DNA of 64,000 bases from Petrimonas sp. IBARAKI (GCA_002356435.2 AP018040.2:3534001-3598000); one strand, 5' to 3'; positions 18,151 through 28,690 are shown, counted from the first letter of the stretch. Numbers and translations are program-made. The notes: a model not told the origin generated them from the letters alone.

Positions 18151-20946
18151 ATGCAACGTTTCTTTTACTACAGGCCCTTTGTATTTATTACTTTGCTTAC
18201 GCTCAGTCTATCGAGCTTCTCTCAGAAAAAACAACTCGATCACTCCGTTTACGACAACTGGAAAAGCCTCCAGGAAATTTCCATCAGTAATGACGGCAGG
18301 TTTATCAACGCCGTTATCAGCCCGCAGGAAGGCGACAGCACACTTTATATCTATGATTCAAAGAAAGAAAAAGAGTTACTAATTCATCGGGTAAACAAAT
18401 ATACGCTGTCGCCCGACGGACGATACACGGTCGCTTTGTTGAAAGCCCCTTTTTCAGAAATTCGTCAGGCAAAGATCAAGAAAAAGAAAGCCGATGATTT
18501 TCCCAAAGACTCGTTGGTTATTGTCGATAATGAAGCATTTACGCTTTACAAAATAGCCGATGTAAAATCTTATGCCACATCTACAGAGATGGCTGGACAC
18601 ATTGCCTATAAAAAAGCCGCACCGAAAGATACGGCAAAAAACAAACCAAACAAACCGGCAGACCTGCTAATTATCCGAAACCTAAACACCTCTGCGGAAG
18701 ATACCGTTAAGAACTCCAAAGAGTTTGCTTTTAACAAGTTCGGAAATTCACTGGCCGTCTCAGTGGAGCCCGAAAAAAAAGATTCCACCGATACGCACAA
18801 GGTACTTTTTTTCGATTTAAAAAACGGGAACAAAAAGCAGATCTCCGGCGAAAAAATGGAATACAGATCCTTTTCCTTCGACGAGCCAGGAAACCAACTA
18901 GTCTATTTAGCCACAAAGGACACCTCCAAAATTGAACAAAAAGTATTCGACGTGAGGTATTTCAAAAACACCATGGATTCGGCCGTTGTGATTGCTTCCA
19001 AAACGTCAAGGGGGTTGCCGGAAAACTGGATCTTCAATGAAAACTCAAAGCCTTCTTTCAGTAAAAACGGGCAACGGATCCTTGTTGGCGCTGCTCCAAG
19101 ACAAACGCCCAAAGATACTACCCTTGTTGACTTCGAAACAGCAGCCCTTGATATTTGGCACTGGAAGGATCCGGTTGTACAGCCACAACAACTCTCCCAG
19201 CTGAAAAACGAATTGCGCAGGACCTATACCGGCATTATCGACCCCAATCGTCCACGCGAGTTCATTTCTGTTGCCAACGAGCAAATGCCAAACGCATCGT
19301 TCTCCGACGAGGGAAACGGACGGTTTGTCCTGCTCACTTCCGGCTTGCCGTACGAAATTGAAAGCCAATGGGACATTTCCTCCAAAATGGATACTTGGAT
19401 TTACGATACGCAATCCAATCAATTGACCGTAATTGCCCAACCTGTTTCGGGAAGGCCACAGATTTCACCCTCGGGTAATTTCACCTACTGGTGGAATGCT
19501 TCGGAAAAACAGTGGTTTGCTTTCGACAACAAAACCGGAAAAACCATCGGCTTGACACAAGAAATTCCGGTCAACTTCTGGAATGAGAAAAATGATACAC
19601 CAAGCGAACCGGGTGCATACGGAATTGCAGCATGGGGAGAGGGGGACAAATTCGTACTTATGTACGATGCCTTCGACATCTGGAAATTAGATCCTTCCGG
19701 AAAACAGAAACCGGTGAACATCACCAACAATGCCGGAAGGACTGATTCCATTACTTTCCGGTACATCAACACCGATCCAGATAAACGTTTCGTCGAAAAC
19801 AAAGATGTGTTGCTCTTATCGGCGTTCGACAACATAAGTAAGGAGGCCGGTTTCTACACGCTAAGACTACAAGGTCGAAATCCACTGTTAAAGAGGGAAC
19901 TGGATAAATATGGATACACTTCTGTTAAGAAGGCAAAAAACACCGACCTGTTTGTGTTTCAAAAAAGCAATTTCAATACGTCGCCAGATTTGTATATCAC
20001 CCAGAATTTATGGCAATCGGCGAAAAAACTCACCGACATCAATCCTCAGATGAAAGAGTATAACTGGGGTACGACAGAACTAATCAGGTGGACTGCTTTC
20101 GATGGAAAGCAGTCGCAGGGAATTTTGTATAAACCCGAGAATTTTGACCCTTCCAAAAAATATCCGGTAATGATCTATTTCTATGAAAAACATTCCGATG
20201 AACTTTATCGCTATTTTGCGCCCGCCCCAAGCCGGTCTGTTATCAACATACCGTTCTTCGTCAGTCGCGGCTACATCGTTTTCACTCCCGACATCCATTA
20301 CGGAGTGGGACAACCCGGCCCTGACGCATACAACTACGTTGTTTCGGGAGCGCAGGCATTGGCAAAAAACCAATGGGTAGATTCGGAAAACATGGCCATA
20401 CAGGGACAAAGCTGGGGAGGCTACCAGGTGGCCTATCTCATCACCCAGACAAACATGTTTAAAGCTGCAGGAGCCGGAGCACCCGTATCAAACATGACGA
20501 GCGCCTACGGCGGAATCAGATGGGAAACGGGTCGCAGCCGCCAGTTCCAGTACGAGCAGACACAATCGAGGATTGGAGCCACAATGAGCGATTCCCTGCA
20601 ACTGTATATTGAAAACTCCCCCGTGTTCTTTGCTAATAAGGTAAACACGCCACTGCTCATTATGCACAACGATAACGACGGCGCAGTGCCCTGGTATCAG
20701 GGAATTGAATATTTCATGTCACTGCGACGCCTGGGCAAACCGGTTTGGATGCTCCAATACAACAAGGAAGCCCATAACCTGAACCAGCGTCGTAACGCAA
20801 AAGACCTTTCCATCCGGCTCCAACAATTTTTCGACCACTACCTGAAAGGAGCTCCCGCTCCTGTTTGGATGACACGTGGGTTGCCGGCTACTGAAAAAGG
20901 AAAATCGTGGGGGTATGATCTAGAGGCCGGACAACCCGGGAATTGA
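18151..20946 (+). CDS. secreted S9 family prolyl oligopeptidase-like peptidase
   Basis: A 931-residue serine peptidase, longer than typical S9 enzymes. The start at 18151 (MQRFFYYRPFVFITLL) gives a signal peptide ending near SSFSQ; a TTG at 18133 is in frame but less likely. The N-terminal two thirds form the beta-propeller. The C-terminal alpha/beta-hydrolase domain carries the triad: Ser754 in GQSWGGYQ, Asp843 in HNDNDGAVPWYQ and His875 in KEAHNLNQ. It probably acts in the periplasm or at the surface on peptides. It lies between two glycan loci but has its own upstream terminator, so it appears independent. Specificity (dipeptidyl versus oligopeptidase) cannot be decided. Confidence 0.9.
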   Translation: MQRFFYYRPFVFITLLTLSLSSFSQKKQLDHSVYDNWKSLQEISISNDGRFINAVISPQEGDSTLYIYDSKKEKELLIHRVNKYTLSPDGRYTVALLKAPFSEIRQAKIKKKKADDFPKDSLVIVDNEAFTLYKIADVKSYATSTEMAGHIAYKKAAPKDTAKNKPNKPADLLIIRNLNTSAEDTVKNSKEFAFNKFGNSLAVSVEPEKKDSTDTHKVLFFDLKNGNKKQISGEKMEYRSFSFDEPGNQLVYLATKDTSKIEQKVFDVRYFKNTMDSAVVIASKTSRGLPENWIFNENSKPSFSKNGQRILVGAAPRQTPKDTTLVDFETAALDIWHWKDPVVQPQQLSQLKNELRRTYTGIIDPNRPREFISVANEQMPNASFSDEGNGRFVLLTSGLPYEIESQWDISSKMDTWIYDTQSNQLTVIAQPVSGRPQISPSGNFTYWWNASEKQWFAFDNKTGKTIGLTQEIPVNFWNEKNDTPSEPGAYGIAAWGEGDKFVLMYDAFDIWKLDPSGKQKPVNITNNAGRTDSITFRYINTDPDKRFVENKDVLLLSAFDNISKEAGFYTLRLQGRNPLLKRELDKYGYTSVKKAKNTDLFVFQKSNFNTSPDLYITQNLWQSAKKLTDINPQMKEYNWGTTELIRWTAFDGKQSQGILYKPENFDPSKKYPVMIYFYEKHSDELYRYFAPAPSRSVINIPFFVSRGYIVFTPDIHYGVGQPGPDAYNYVVSGAQALAKNQWVDSENMAIQGQSWGGYQVAYLITQTNMFKAAGAGAPVSNMTSAYGGIRWETGRSRQFQYEQTQSRIGATMSDSLQLYIENSPVFFANKVNTPLLIMHNDNDGAVPWYQGIEYFMSLRRLGKPVWMLQYNKEAHNLNQRRNAKDLSIRLQQFFDHYLKGAPAPVWMTRGLPATEKGKSWGYDLEAGQPGN

Positions 20947-20974
20947 GCGGCAGGAAGATGGAGAAAAGTAGTCC

Positions 20975-21553
20975 ATGACAAGTGAAGTAGAAGAACTTAT
21001 CGCGTTGAAAAACGGTTCGCATAAAGCTTTCGAAGCTATTTACAACAGATATGCGGGAAAGCTTTACAACTTCATCATGACCATCTCTCATGGCGACAAG
21101 TACATGTCAGAAGAAGTCATCCAATCTGCTTTCGTTCGTTTATGGGAAACAAAAGAAAGAATAGATCCTGAAAAGTCAATATTGTTCTACTTGTCCACAA
21201 TCTCGAGAAATCTATTGTTCAACAGATATCAACGTCAAACGATCGAATTTTTGTATCAAAAATTAATGATCAATGAGCAGAAGCCGTATCACCGACAAAC
21301 AGAAAATGAGATAGACCGGAAGTGGCTCGAGAGCTTTGTGGATGAACTTATTGACCAACTTCCGCCTGCGAGGAAAAAGATCTTTATATTACGCAAGAAG
21401 GAAGACCTTTCCACAAGGGAAATTGCTGAAGCAATGAACATATCCGTCAGTACGGTTGAAACGCAATTATCGCTCGCGATGAAGTTCATGAAAGCCGAAT
21501 TCGCTAAAAATTACGACAAACTGTTTCTGGCGGTGTTCTTTTTGTTAATTTAA
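20975..21553 (+). CDS. ECF sigma factor (FecI-like) of PUL 2
   Basis: A 192-residue sigma factor. Region 2 includes SEEVIQSAFVRLWETKERID and STISRNLLFNRYQRQ; region 4 includes IDQLPPARKKIFILRKKEDLSTREIAEAMNISVSTVETQL with the helix-turn-helix. It is followed at 21624 by FecR and then by an STN-bearing SusC, so it should control PUL 2 in the same way as the first sigma factor controls PUL 1. The two sigma factors are clearly different in sequence, so cross-talk is not implied. Confidence 0.93.
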   Translation: MTSEVEELIALKNGSHKAFEAIYNRYAGKLYNFIMTISHGDKYMSEEVIQSAFVRLWETKERIDPEKSILFYLSTISRNLLFNRYQRQTIEFLYQKLMINEQKPYHRQTENEIDRKWLESFVDELIDQLPPARKKIFILRKKEDLSTREIAEAMNISVSTVETQLSLAMKFMKAEFAKNYDKLFLAVFFLLI

Positions 21554-21623
21554 TGTAATGTAAAAATTTGATTAGCGGAAAAGCAGTACCCGATTGTATC
21601 ATAACAGAGAGGCTAAATAAAAA

Positions 21624-22604
21624 ATGACCGATAAAAACTACATGGTATTGTTCGAGAAATATCTCCGGGGTGAGTCCACCGCCGAAGAGACAGAAGCATT
21701 AATCGACCTCATCGGCTCCGAAGATAAATTCAAGGAGATGTTGGAGGTCGAACTGATGAATGCAGATCCAACCATTGACGAAACGATCAAGAAAAGAATT
21801 TTCGGAAAGATCCGCCTAGAAACGACGCGAGAAAAAAGCTATTTGTCGGTTAACTGGCGAAAAACCATGCAATGGGCAGCTATTTTTTTACTACCGGTTC
21901 TTTCAGCCTTCACCGTCTACTACTTTACTCAACGTCCGCAAAGGAATCTCCAACCCACTGTGATCACAGCACAAAAAGGGGAAAAAGCTGAAGTTGTTTT
22001 ACCCGATGGAAGCAACGTCTGGATCAATTCAGGCTCCACCCTCACCTACGACAGGCATTTCAACGGAAAAGAACGCTCCGTATACTTGCAGGGAGAGGCT
22101 TACTTTGAAGTCACGGAAAACAAAAAACGCCCCTTTATCGTCCATACAAAACACATTACCGTACAAGCACTGGGAACTTCTTTCAATGTACGTTCTTACG
22201 AAACCGACTCCCTGGCTTCAGCTGTCTTGCTGGAAGGAAAAGTAAAGGTCTCCGCATCGGGGCATGAGACAATTTTATCCGTTAATGAACGAGCCACATT
22301 CGACAAGAGAAAACAGACCCTGTTGGCAGACCGGGTGGAAGCCCTCAACTTCATTGAGTGGAAAAACGGAAACATTTATTTCAGCAACCAAACGTATGAT
22401 GAGATAGCCCGGGCTTTATCGCGCATCTATAACGTGGAAATTCAGTTTGCTTCTGAACAGCTTCGCCCTATGCGATTTTCAGGAACACTTGGTAGCAGCG
22501 GCATTAAGAATGCACTGGATATCTTGTCCATGACCTCTCCCATGTACTACGAAATGAAAGACACCACAATCATTCTGCATCACAAAGCCGAAATGGTTAA
22601 ATAA
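21624..22604 (+). CDS. FecR-type anti-sigma factor of PUL 2
   Basis: A 326-residue inner membrane anti-sigma factor. The cytoplasmic part (1-75) is followed by a membrane segment (WAAIFLLPVLSAFTVYYF) and the periplasmic FecR domain with EVVLPDGSNVWINSGSTLTY, YLQGEAYFEVTENKKRPFIV and LGTSFNVRSY. The end, YDEIARALSRIYNVEIQFA, is the DUF4974-like part that contacts the STN domain of SusC. It lies 70 bases after its sigma factor and 128 bases before SusC. Confidence 0.93.
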   Translation: MTDKNYMVLFEKYLRGESTAEETEALIDLIGSEDKFKEMLEVELMNADPTIDETIKKRIFGKIRLETTREKSYLSVNWRKTMQWAAIFLLPVLSAFTVYYFTQRPQRNLQPTVITAQKGEKAEVVLPDGSNVWINSGSTLTYDRHFNGKERSVYLQGEAYFEVTENKKRPFIVHTKHITVQALGTSFNVRSYETDSLASAVLLEGKVKVSASGHETILSVNERATFDKRKQTLLADRVEALNFIEWKNGNIYFSNQTYDEIARALSRIYNVEIQFASEQLRPMRFSGTLGSSGIKNALDILSMTSPMYYEMKDTTIILHHKAEMVK

Positions 22605-22732
22605 CATTAAAATATCAACCTGCGTTAGAGTAAACAACCGACTCAACTGTATTCTGTTTATAGGAGTTCCCTTTATGTGGAACTTATTATTTATTGCGTA
22701 GAATTTTTTAATATTAACTCAATTATTTGTCT

Positions 22733-25700
22733 ATGAATCAGAATCTATTACGAAGGAAAGGCAAAACTTTATGTTCAGCAAAGTTTCTTGTCGCATTTAT
22801 TTTCATGTTGTTTTTCTTACCTTCTTTCTCGCAGATTACTGTAAACGTACAGAACAAAACCCTGCGTCAGGCCTTGAAAGAAATTGAGAAAGTAAGCAAT
22901 TACCGGTTCTTCTACAACGAATCACTGGCCATCCTGGATAAAAACAGTTCTATCCAGCTAACGAACTCCAGTATCGATAAAGCCATGCAATCCTTGCTGG
23001 CCGGTACAGATGTTGCGTATGAAAAAAACAACCACATTGTTGTTTTGGTTGATAAGGGGACTGTGGCTCTGCAACCAGGAGAAACTCAACAGGATAAAGT
23101 TACGGTACGGGGCCGTGTACTTGATGAAGCCGGGGTTCCCATAATAGGGGCAAACGTGATAGAAGAAGGAATAGCCGGAAACGGTACGGTCACCGATTAC
23201 AACGGCAATTTCATATTGACTGTTTCGTCAAAAGCAAAAATCAAGATCACCTACCTCGGATACGGAGACGTTGTATTGAATACAGCTGGAGGCACCTCCT
23301 TCAATGTTGTTATGCAGGAAGACACACGGACTCTTAACGAGGTGGTTGTCACCGCACTGGGCATAAAAAGAGAAGAAAAAGCTTTGGGGTACTCGGTACA
23401 GGCAGTTGAAGGCGATGGGCTACAAACCGTAAAAGGGGTGGATATGGGCACCTCCCTGACTGGAAAAATTGCAGGACTGCTGGTGCGAAACAGCACGGAA
23501 TTTTCGGATGCTCCTTCTATCCAAATCCGCGGAGAAGACCCGCTGCTGGTCATTGATGGAGTTCCATACGCCAACATGACCTTACGGGATGTTCCTTCTG
23601 ACGATATCGAGAGCATTAGTGTATTGAAAGGAGCTACAGCCTCGGCTCTTTACGGATACCGGGGAGGGAGTGGAGCCATCATGGTAACCACAAAAAAAGG
23701 GCTCGCCAACAAAGGGCTATCCGTTTCGGTAAACTCGGGGACCATGTTCTCTGCCGGATACTTGGCCATTCCTGAACTGCAATCAGATTTTGGACGTGTC
23801 GTTAGAAAAAATGCCGACGGAGCCCTCGAATATGTTCGTTCCGGAGACGGATCCTGGGGTGTACCACTGGACGGCCGGGAAATAATTCAGTGGGATCCAA
23901 TAAGCAAAATGATGAAGCCCATGCCCTATTTACCTGTTGGAAAAGATAATTTTCAAAATTTCCTGGAACAAGGCTATATTTTAAACAATAACGTTAATCT
24001 GGCCCAGCAAGGAGAATTCGGAAGTTTCCGGACATCGCTCACATGGGTGAACAACAAAGGACAATACCCCAACTCTACGTTCGACAAATTAACCTTCAGC
24101 CTTGGAGGAGACATGAAAATCGATAAGTTCCTCCTTACAGCGTCGATGGCATACAATAAACAAGCATCCCCCAACAAGGGGTTCAGCGGTTATACCGGTT
24201 ATGACCCGATGTACAACCTGTTAATCTGGTCAGCTCCCGATTACGACATCAGGGACTATAAAGATTACTGGTTAATCAAAAACGAAGTCCAAAATAGCAG
24301 TTATACCTCAACCAACAACAATCCCTACTTCGACAGATACGAAAGAACGCACAGCATCAACCGCGATATCTTTAACGGATCGGTATCGTTGGATTATGAT
24401 TTTACTTCGTGGTTGAAAGGAACTGTCAGAAGTGGATTTGACATTTACAGCGACAGGCAGGATATAACGGTTTCCAAAGGTTCGTTCCAGGGCGCAGGCA
24501 GTGCTACCGTTTTAGCCGGAGGAACACAGGTCTGGGGGGAATCGCAACGAGGTTCCTACAACATTGGCCTTGGCAGAGGGTACAGCCTGAACAACGACTT
24601 GCTGTTATCTGCCGACAAATCATTTGGAGATGTCCGCATGGAAAGTTTTATCGGAGGAACTATTTATTACACACAAAATGACGGGATGGAAGCACGCACA
24701 CAAGGCGGACTCACCATACCGGCTTTCTATTCGCTAAAGGCATCCGTGAATCCGGCAGCCGTAAGCTCTGTGATGTATAAACAACAGGTCAACAGTTTAT
24801 ACGGACGGCTCGCCTTATCGTGGAAAAGCCTACTTTACGGAGAAGCAACGCTGCGTAACGACTGGAGCTCCACGCTTTCGGAAACGACCCGCTCCTATCT
24901 CTATCCTTCACTCTCGGGAAGCTTTATCGTTTCGGAATTGCTGCCCAAGTACAATTGGTTATCGCTATGGAAGTTGAGAGGTTCATGGACAGCGTCTAAA
25001 ACCCCTGCCGGTGTTTACAGCATAAATTCGGTGTATAACATCACCTCCAATGCTTGGGGAAATTTAAGTTCCGCAGCTTATCCTTCGGCAATCCGGGGTA
25101 CCGACGTGCTGCCCGAATCTGCTTCCACTTTTGAAATAGGAACGGCAGTAAATGTCCTGAAAAACAGGGCATCCATCGATGTGGCTTTCTACCAGAAACG
25201 CATGTACGACTTTTTACGATGGGCACCCATCAGCCCTGCTTCGGGCTTTACATCCAACTACATCAATATCGATGAGGAGATAACAAGAAAAGGGGTTGAA
25301 GTTACCTTAAACGCTACTCCCGTAGTAACCCAGGACTGGCAATGGGATGTATCCTTGAACTGGTCAAAATATGCCCGTTACTATACGCAGCTGGATTCGG
25401 TTTATTCAACAGACAGGCCCTGGGTGAAAGTTGGCGAAAGAGCCGATCATTATGTTCTCAACGATTACCAGAAAGACCCGCAGGGCAACATTATCCACAA
25501 TAACGGACTGCCACTTTATTCGAGCTACCAATCGCTGTTTGGATATTATGATCCGGACTGGTTGTGGGGTATCTCTTCCTCCCTGAAGTACAAAGATTTC
25601 ACGTTCGGCATCTCACTGGACGGACGGGTAGGCGGTATCGCACAGACCACTACAGAGATGTATATGTGGAGAGCCGGATCCCATCCCCAATCAGTCGTAG

Positions 25701-26143
25701 CGGAACGCTTTCTCGACGCTAATCAACCCGGAACAAAAAATTACGTTGGACAGGGAGTTAAGGTTGTATCGGGGTCGGCAACATACGACACTTACGGCAA
25801 CATAACAAGCGATAACAGGACGTATGCTCCAAACGATGTAGCCGTAACCTATCAAACTTACATCAACAACCTGCACAGGGGAACAGCGTGGGGAGGGTCA
25901 CCCTCAACCCTGGATGCATATTCGACAACGTTCTTTAAAATCAGGGAGGTATCGCTTTCCTATACGCTTCCCAAGTCGGTGGTTGAAAAATTCAGGGCTA
26001 ACAATGCTACCCTTTCGGCTGTGGGCCAGAACGTTTTCCTGTGGGCAAAACAATTCAAGTATTCCGATCCCGACGGAGGTTCGGACAATTTTAGCGATCC
26101 CTCCATCCGTTATTTGGGTTTCAACCTGAGGGTTGTTTTCTAA
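22733..26143 (+). CDS. SusC/RagA TonB-dependent transporter with STN domain (PUL 2)
   Basis: A 1136-residue outer membrane transporter. A signal peptide (cleavage near SFSQ) is followed by the STN domain (LRQALKEIEKVSNYRFFYNE), a carboxypeptidase-like domain (VLDEAGVPIIGANVIEEGIA), the plug starting EVVVTALGIKREEKALGYSV and the barrel ending NLRVVF. The ALGIKRE plug start marks the large SusC subgroup common in Bacteroidales. The ATG at 22733 is preferred over a TTG two codons earlier. Partners are the SusD-like protein 127 bases downstream and the FecR upstream. The GH16 in the locus suggests beta-1,3-glucan fragments as cargo. Confidence 0.94.
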   Translation: MNQNLLRRKGKTLCSAKFLVAFIFMLFFLPSFSQITVNVQNKTLRQALKEIEKVSNYRFFYNESLAILDKNSSIQLTNSSIDKAMQSLLAGTDVAYEKNNHIVVLVDKGTVALQPGETQQDKVTVRGRVLDEAGVPIIGANVIEEGIAGNGTVTDYNGNFILTVSSKAKIKITYLGYGDVVLNTAGGTSFNVVMQEDTRTLNEVVVTALGIKREEKALGYSVQAVEGDGLQTVKGVDMGTSLTGKIAGLLVRNSTEFSDAPSIQIRGEDPLLVIDGVPYANMTLRDVPSDDIESISVLKGATASALYGYRGGSGAIMVTTKKGLANKGLSVSVNSGTMFSAGYLAIPELQSDFGRVVRKNADGALEYVRSGDGSWGVPLDGREIIQWDPISKMMKPMPYLPVGKDNFQNFLEQGYILNNNVNLAQQGEFGSFRTSLTWVNNKGQYPNSTFDKLTFSLGGDMKIDKFLLTASMAYNKQASPNKGFSGYTGYDPMYNLLIWSAPDYDIRDYKDYWLIKNEVQNSSYTSTNNNPYFDRYERTHSINRDIFNGSVSLDYDFTSWLKGTVRSGFDIYSDRQDITVSKGSFQGAGSATVLAGGTQVWGESQRGSYNIGLGRGYSLNNDLLLSADKSFGDVRMESFIGGTIYYTQNDGMEARTQGGLTIPAFYSLKASVNPAAVSSVMYKQQVNSLYGRLALSWKSLLYGEATLRNDWSSTLSETTRSYLYPSLSGSFIVSELLPKYNWLSLWKLRGSWTASKTPAGVYSINSVYNITSNAWGNLSSAAYPSAIRGTDVLPESASTFEIGTAVNVLKNRASIDVAFYQKRMYDFLRWAPISPASGFTSNYINIDEEITRKGVEVTLNATPVVTQDWQWDVSLNWSKYARYYTQLDSVYSTDRPWVKVGERADHYVLNDYQKDPQGNIIHNNGLPLYSSYQSLFGYYDPDWLWGISSSLKYKDFTFGISLDGRVGGIAQTTTEMYMWRAGSHPQSVVAERFLDANQPGTKNYVGQGVKVVSGSATYDTYGNITSDNRTYAPNDVAVTYQTYINNLHRGTAWGGSPSTLDAYSTTFFKIREVSLSYTLPKSVVEKFRANNATLSAVGQNVFLWAKQFKYSDPDGGSDNFSDPSIRYLGFNLRVVF

Positions 26144-26270
26144 GCAGGTCATTTATATAAACAATTCCTTGTAAAGGAAGTATTGAACAAGCATGTAAAT
26201 CAATTACAACTCAGGAAATGATAGAGGCAAGTTCTGTACAACTTTAAAGAAAAAAATAAAATATAATCGT

Positions 26271-27803
26271 ATGAAAAAAAATTATTCCAACATAAGGAAA
26301 TTCACGGTATTCGTCTTATCTGCTTTTACGTTATTGAGTTGCAATAACTTCGAGGAGATTAACACAAATCCCGACGACACCACCAGCGTAAGCGCCTCAT
26401 TGCTGGCTACCAACGTTATCCTTCGCGTGACTAAGTTTGCCGGAAGAGACGGAAAATCGCTCATCGCAGATAATGCACTGCCCAAATACGTCGGGTATGC
26501 CAATGAAGGCCAGATGGACCAGCAATACAACAAAATAGGAAGCAGCGATTTCGGTGGAATGACCATTCTCCCGAATATTGAAAAGATGATTGAATACGCG
26601 GAAGGCAGCGTCATGGAAGACTCATACAGGGGCTTGGGAGCGTATGCGAAGGCGTACACTTTTTTCCGGCTTACGATGGAAATGGGCGACATACCCTACA
26701 GTGAAGCCGGGAAAGGGGCACAGGGAGTGTATAAAGTGAAATACGATACGCAGGAATCGGTCTTAAAAGGTATCTTGGACGAACTGCAAGCTGCTGACCA
26801 ATATTTTGCGAAGGGCAGAACCTTCGAAGGAGATCCTACACCCTACAAAGGTGACCCGGTGAAATGGAGAAAAGCGGTAAATTCTTTCGCACTAAAAGTA
26901 CTGATGACCATAGGCAAGAAAGAATCCGTAGGAGGTATAAACGTAAAATCACGATTTGCCGAAATAGTATCGGCCGGAAACATACTTGATGGTTCTACCG
27001 GATTTCTCGGACTGGAATACTCATCGCAAAACAAACATCCGCTTTCCGGTACAAACGATTTATTTACCAGCAGAACGGTCATCAGCTCCCTGTTGATCGA
27101 TAACCTGAAAAAGCTGAACGACCGCCGCATCTATTATTTTGCAGAGCCGGCAGGCGCACAAATTGCTGCTGGAAAAACAAAATCTGACCTCGAAGCGTAC
27201 GTTGGAGTAGATGTAGAGATTGAATACGCCGTTATGAATTCAGGTCACAGCAATAACCTGTACTCATTGCTGAACAAAAGGTACTTACAGGAAGAGGCAA
27301 CAGAGCCGTTGCGGATTGTGAGCCACGCAGAACAGCAGCTCATTCTGGCTGAAGCCGTCCTGAAAGGATGGATTTCCGGTGATGCGAAAAGCTATTATGA
27401 ATCGGGTGTAAAATCTGCCTTGGCGGATGTTATGAAAGTGGACAAGAACTATGCACAGGACATGCCGATAGATCAGGCTTACATTGACGGTTACTTTACC
27501 GGGGAAGCTGCGTTTAAAACCACCCTCCAGGAGCAATTACAGCAAATCTGGATGCAACGTTACATCTTGCAGTTTATGCAGGATGCCGAAACAAGCTTCT
27601 TCGAATACAGGAGGAATGGATACCCTGTTTTTCCGATAAATGCCGCCACCAGCCTAAACGAGAACAACAAGAACGGTCTTCCAATGCGGTGGTTGTACCC
27701 CGGATCTGAAACCACCTACAACAGGGAAAACCTGATTGAGGCGTTAAACCGTCAGTACGACGGATACGATGAAATCAATAAGATCATGTGGATTTTAAAA
27801 TAA
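26271..27803 (+). CDS. SusD-like lipoprotein (SusD_2 type, PUL 2)
   Basis: A 510-residue surface lipoprotein. The signal peptide ends in TLLSC (Cys24) followed by NNFEEINTNPDDTTSV, the typical beginning of the SusD-like_2 subgroup. Helical pairs such as YRGLGAYAKAYTFFRLTMEMGDIPYSEAGKG and EQQLILAEAVLKGW are characteristic. The end, MRWLYPGSETTYNRENLIEAL, is also standard for this subgroup. It should form the lid of the SusC encoded upstream and bind the same glycan. Its subgroup differs from that of the SusD in PUL 1, so the two loci are not a recent duplication. Confidence 0.93.
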   Translation: MKKNYSNIRKFTVFVLSAFTLLSCNNFEEINTNPDDTTSVSASLLATNVILRVTKFAGRDGKSLIADNALPKYVGYANEGQMDQQYNKIGSSDFGGMTILPNIEKMIEYAEGSVMEDSYRGLGAYAKAYTFFRLTMEMGDIPYSEAGKGAQGVYKVKYDTQESVLKGILDELQAADQYFAKGRTFEGDPTPYKGDPVKWRKAVNSFALKVLMTIGKKESVGGINVKSRFAEIVSAGNILDGSTGFLGLEYSSQNKHPLSGTNDLFTSRTVISSLLIDNLKKLNDRRIYYFAEPAGAQIAAGKTKSDLEAYVGVDVEIEYAVMNSGHSNNLYSLLNKRYLQEEATEPLRIVSHAEQQLILAEAVLKGWISGDAKSYYESGVKSALADVMKVDKNYAQDMPIDQAYIDGYFTGEAAFKTTLQEQLQQIWMQRYILQFMQDAETSFFEYRRNGYPVFPINAATSLNENNKNGLPMRWLYPGSETTYNRENLIEALNRQYDGYDEINKIMWILK

Positions 27804-27814
27804 CATTCAATCAG

Positions 27815-28663
27815 ATGACCAACAAAACGATTCTACTTATTTTTCTTTCCGGAATATTTTTCTTCGCCTGCCAAAGCAGCAAACAAGAAAAGCAGCCTGA
27901 ACAGTTTGAAACAATTAGCACTCCAACCGGAAATTGGCAACTTATATGGAACGATGAGTTCGATTATAACGGATTGCCCGACTCCGCGAAATGGAGTTAC
28001 GATACTGACGGCAATGCCTGGGGATGGGGCAACAACGAAGCACAACATTACACGGCAAACGACACTGCCAACGCACACGTAAAAGACGGGCTGCTGACCA
28101 TCACCGCGAAAATCGATAGTGCAGGAGGTAAAAGATATACTTCTGCCAGACTGATAACCAAGGGCAAGGGCGATTGGCTTTACGGCAGATTCGAAATAAA
28201 AGCAAAGCTTCCAACAGGATTGGGTACCTGGCCAGCCATCTGGATGCTGCCTACCGACTGGGAATATGGCGGATGGCCGGATAGTGGAGAGATTGACATT
28301 ATGGAAAACGTCGGCTACGATCCGGATACCATAGTAGGGTCAGCTCACACTAAAAGTTACAACCATGTGCTTGGAACGCATAAAAATGGCAAGATTTATG
28401 TCCCTGACTCCTATACAGGATTCCATGTATATACCCTCGAATGGGAAGAAAAAGAATACCGTGTGTACGTGGATGACCAGCATTATTTTACATTCGTAAA
28501 TGAGGGTACTAGTTTTGCCGAATGGCCTTTCGACAAAAGGTTTCACCTCCTGCTGAACCTGGCTGTTGGTGGGAACTGGGGCGGACAAAAGGGTATTGAT
28601 GATTCACTCTTTCCACATCACTTTTATATTGATTACGTAAGGGTTTATCAAAAGGCAGAGTAA
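27815..28663 (+). CDS. GH16 endo-beta-1,3-glucanase (laminarinase-like) lipoprotein
   Basis: A 282-residue glycoside hydrolase of family 16 with lipoprotein signal (FFFACQSS). The beta-jelly-roll domain covers nearly the whole protein, from WQLIWNDEFDYNGLPDSAKW to the end. The catalytic motif GEIDIMENVG gives Glu159 as nucleophile and Glu164 as acid/base; the bulged E-x-D-x-x-E form is that of laminarinases and lichenases. SARLITKGKGDWLYGRFEIKAK and GTWPAIWMLP are further family marks. The start at 27815 lies just after the SusD stop; an alternative start overlaps SusD. With PUL 2 transport genes it suggests growth on laminarin-like beta-1,3-glucan. Confidence 0.94.
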   Translation: MTNKTILLIFLSGIFFFACQSSKQEKQPEQFETISTPTGNWQLIWNDEFDYNGLPDSAKWSYDTDGNAWGWGNNEAQHYTANDTANAHVKDGLLTITAKIDSAGGKRYTSARLITKGKGDWLYGRFEIKAKLPTGLGTWPAIWMLPTDWEYGGWPDSGEIDIMENVGYDPDTIVGSAHTKSYNHVLGTHKNGKIYVPDSYTGFHVYTLEWEEKEYRVYVDDQHYFTFVNEGTSFAEWPFDKRFHLLLNLAVGGNWGGQKGIDDSLFPHHFYIDYVRVYQKAE

Positions 28664-28690
28664 AAGCCACTGAATTATCGCATTTAAGAA

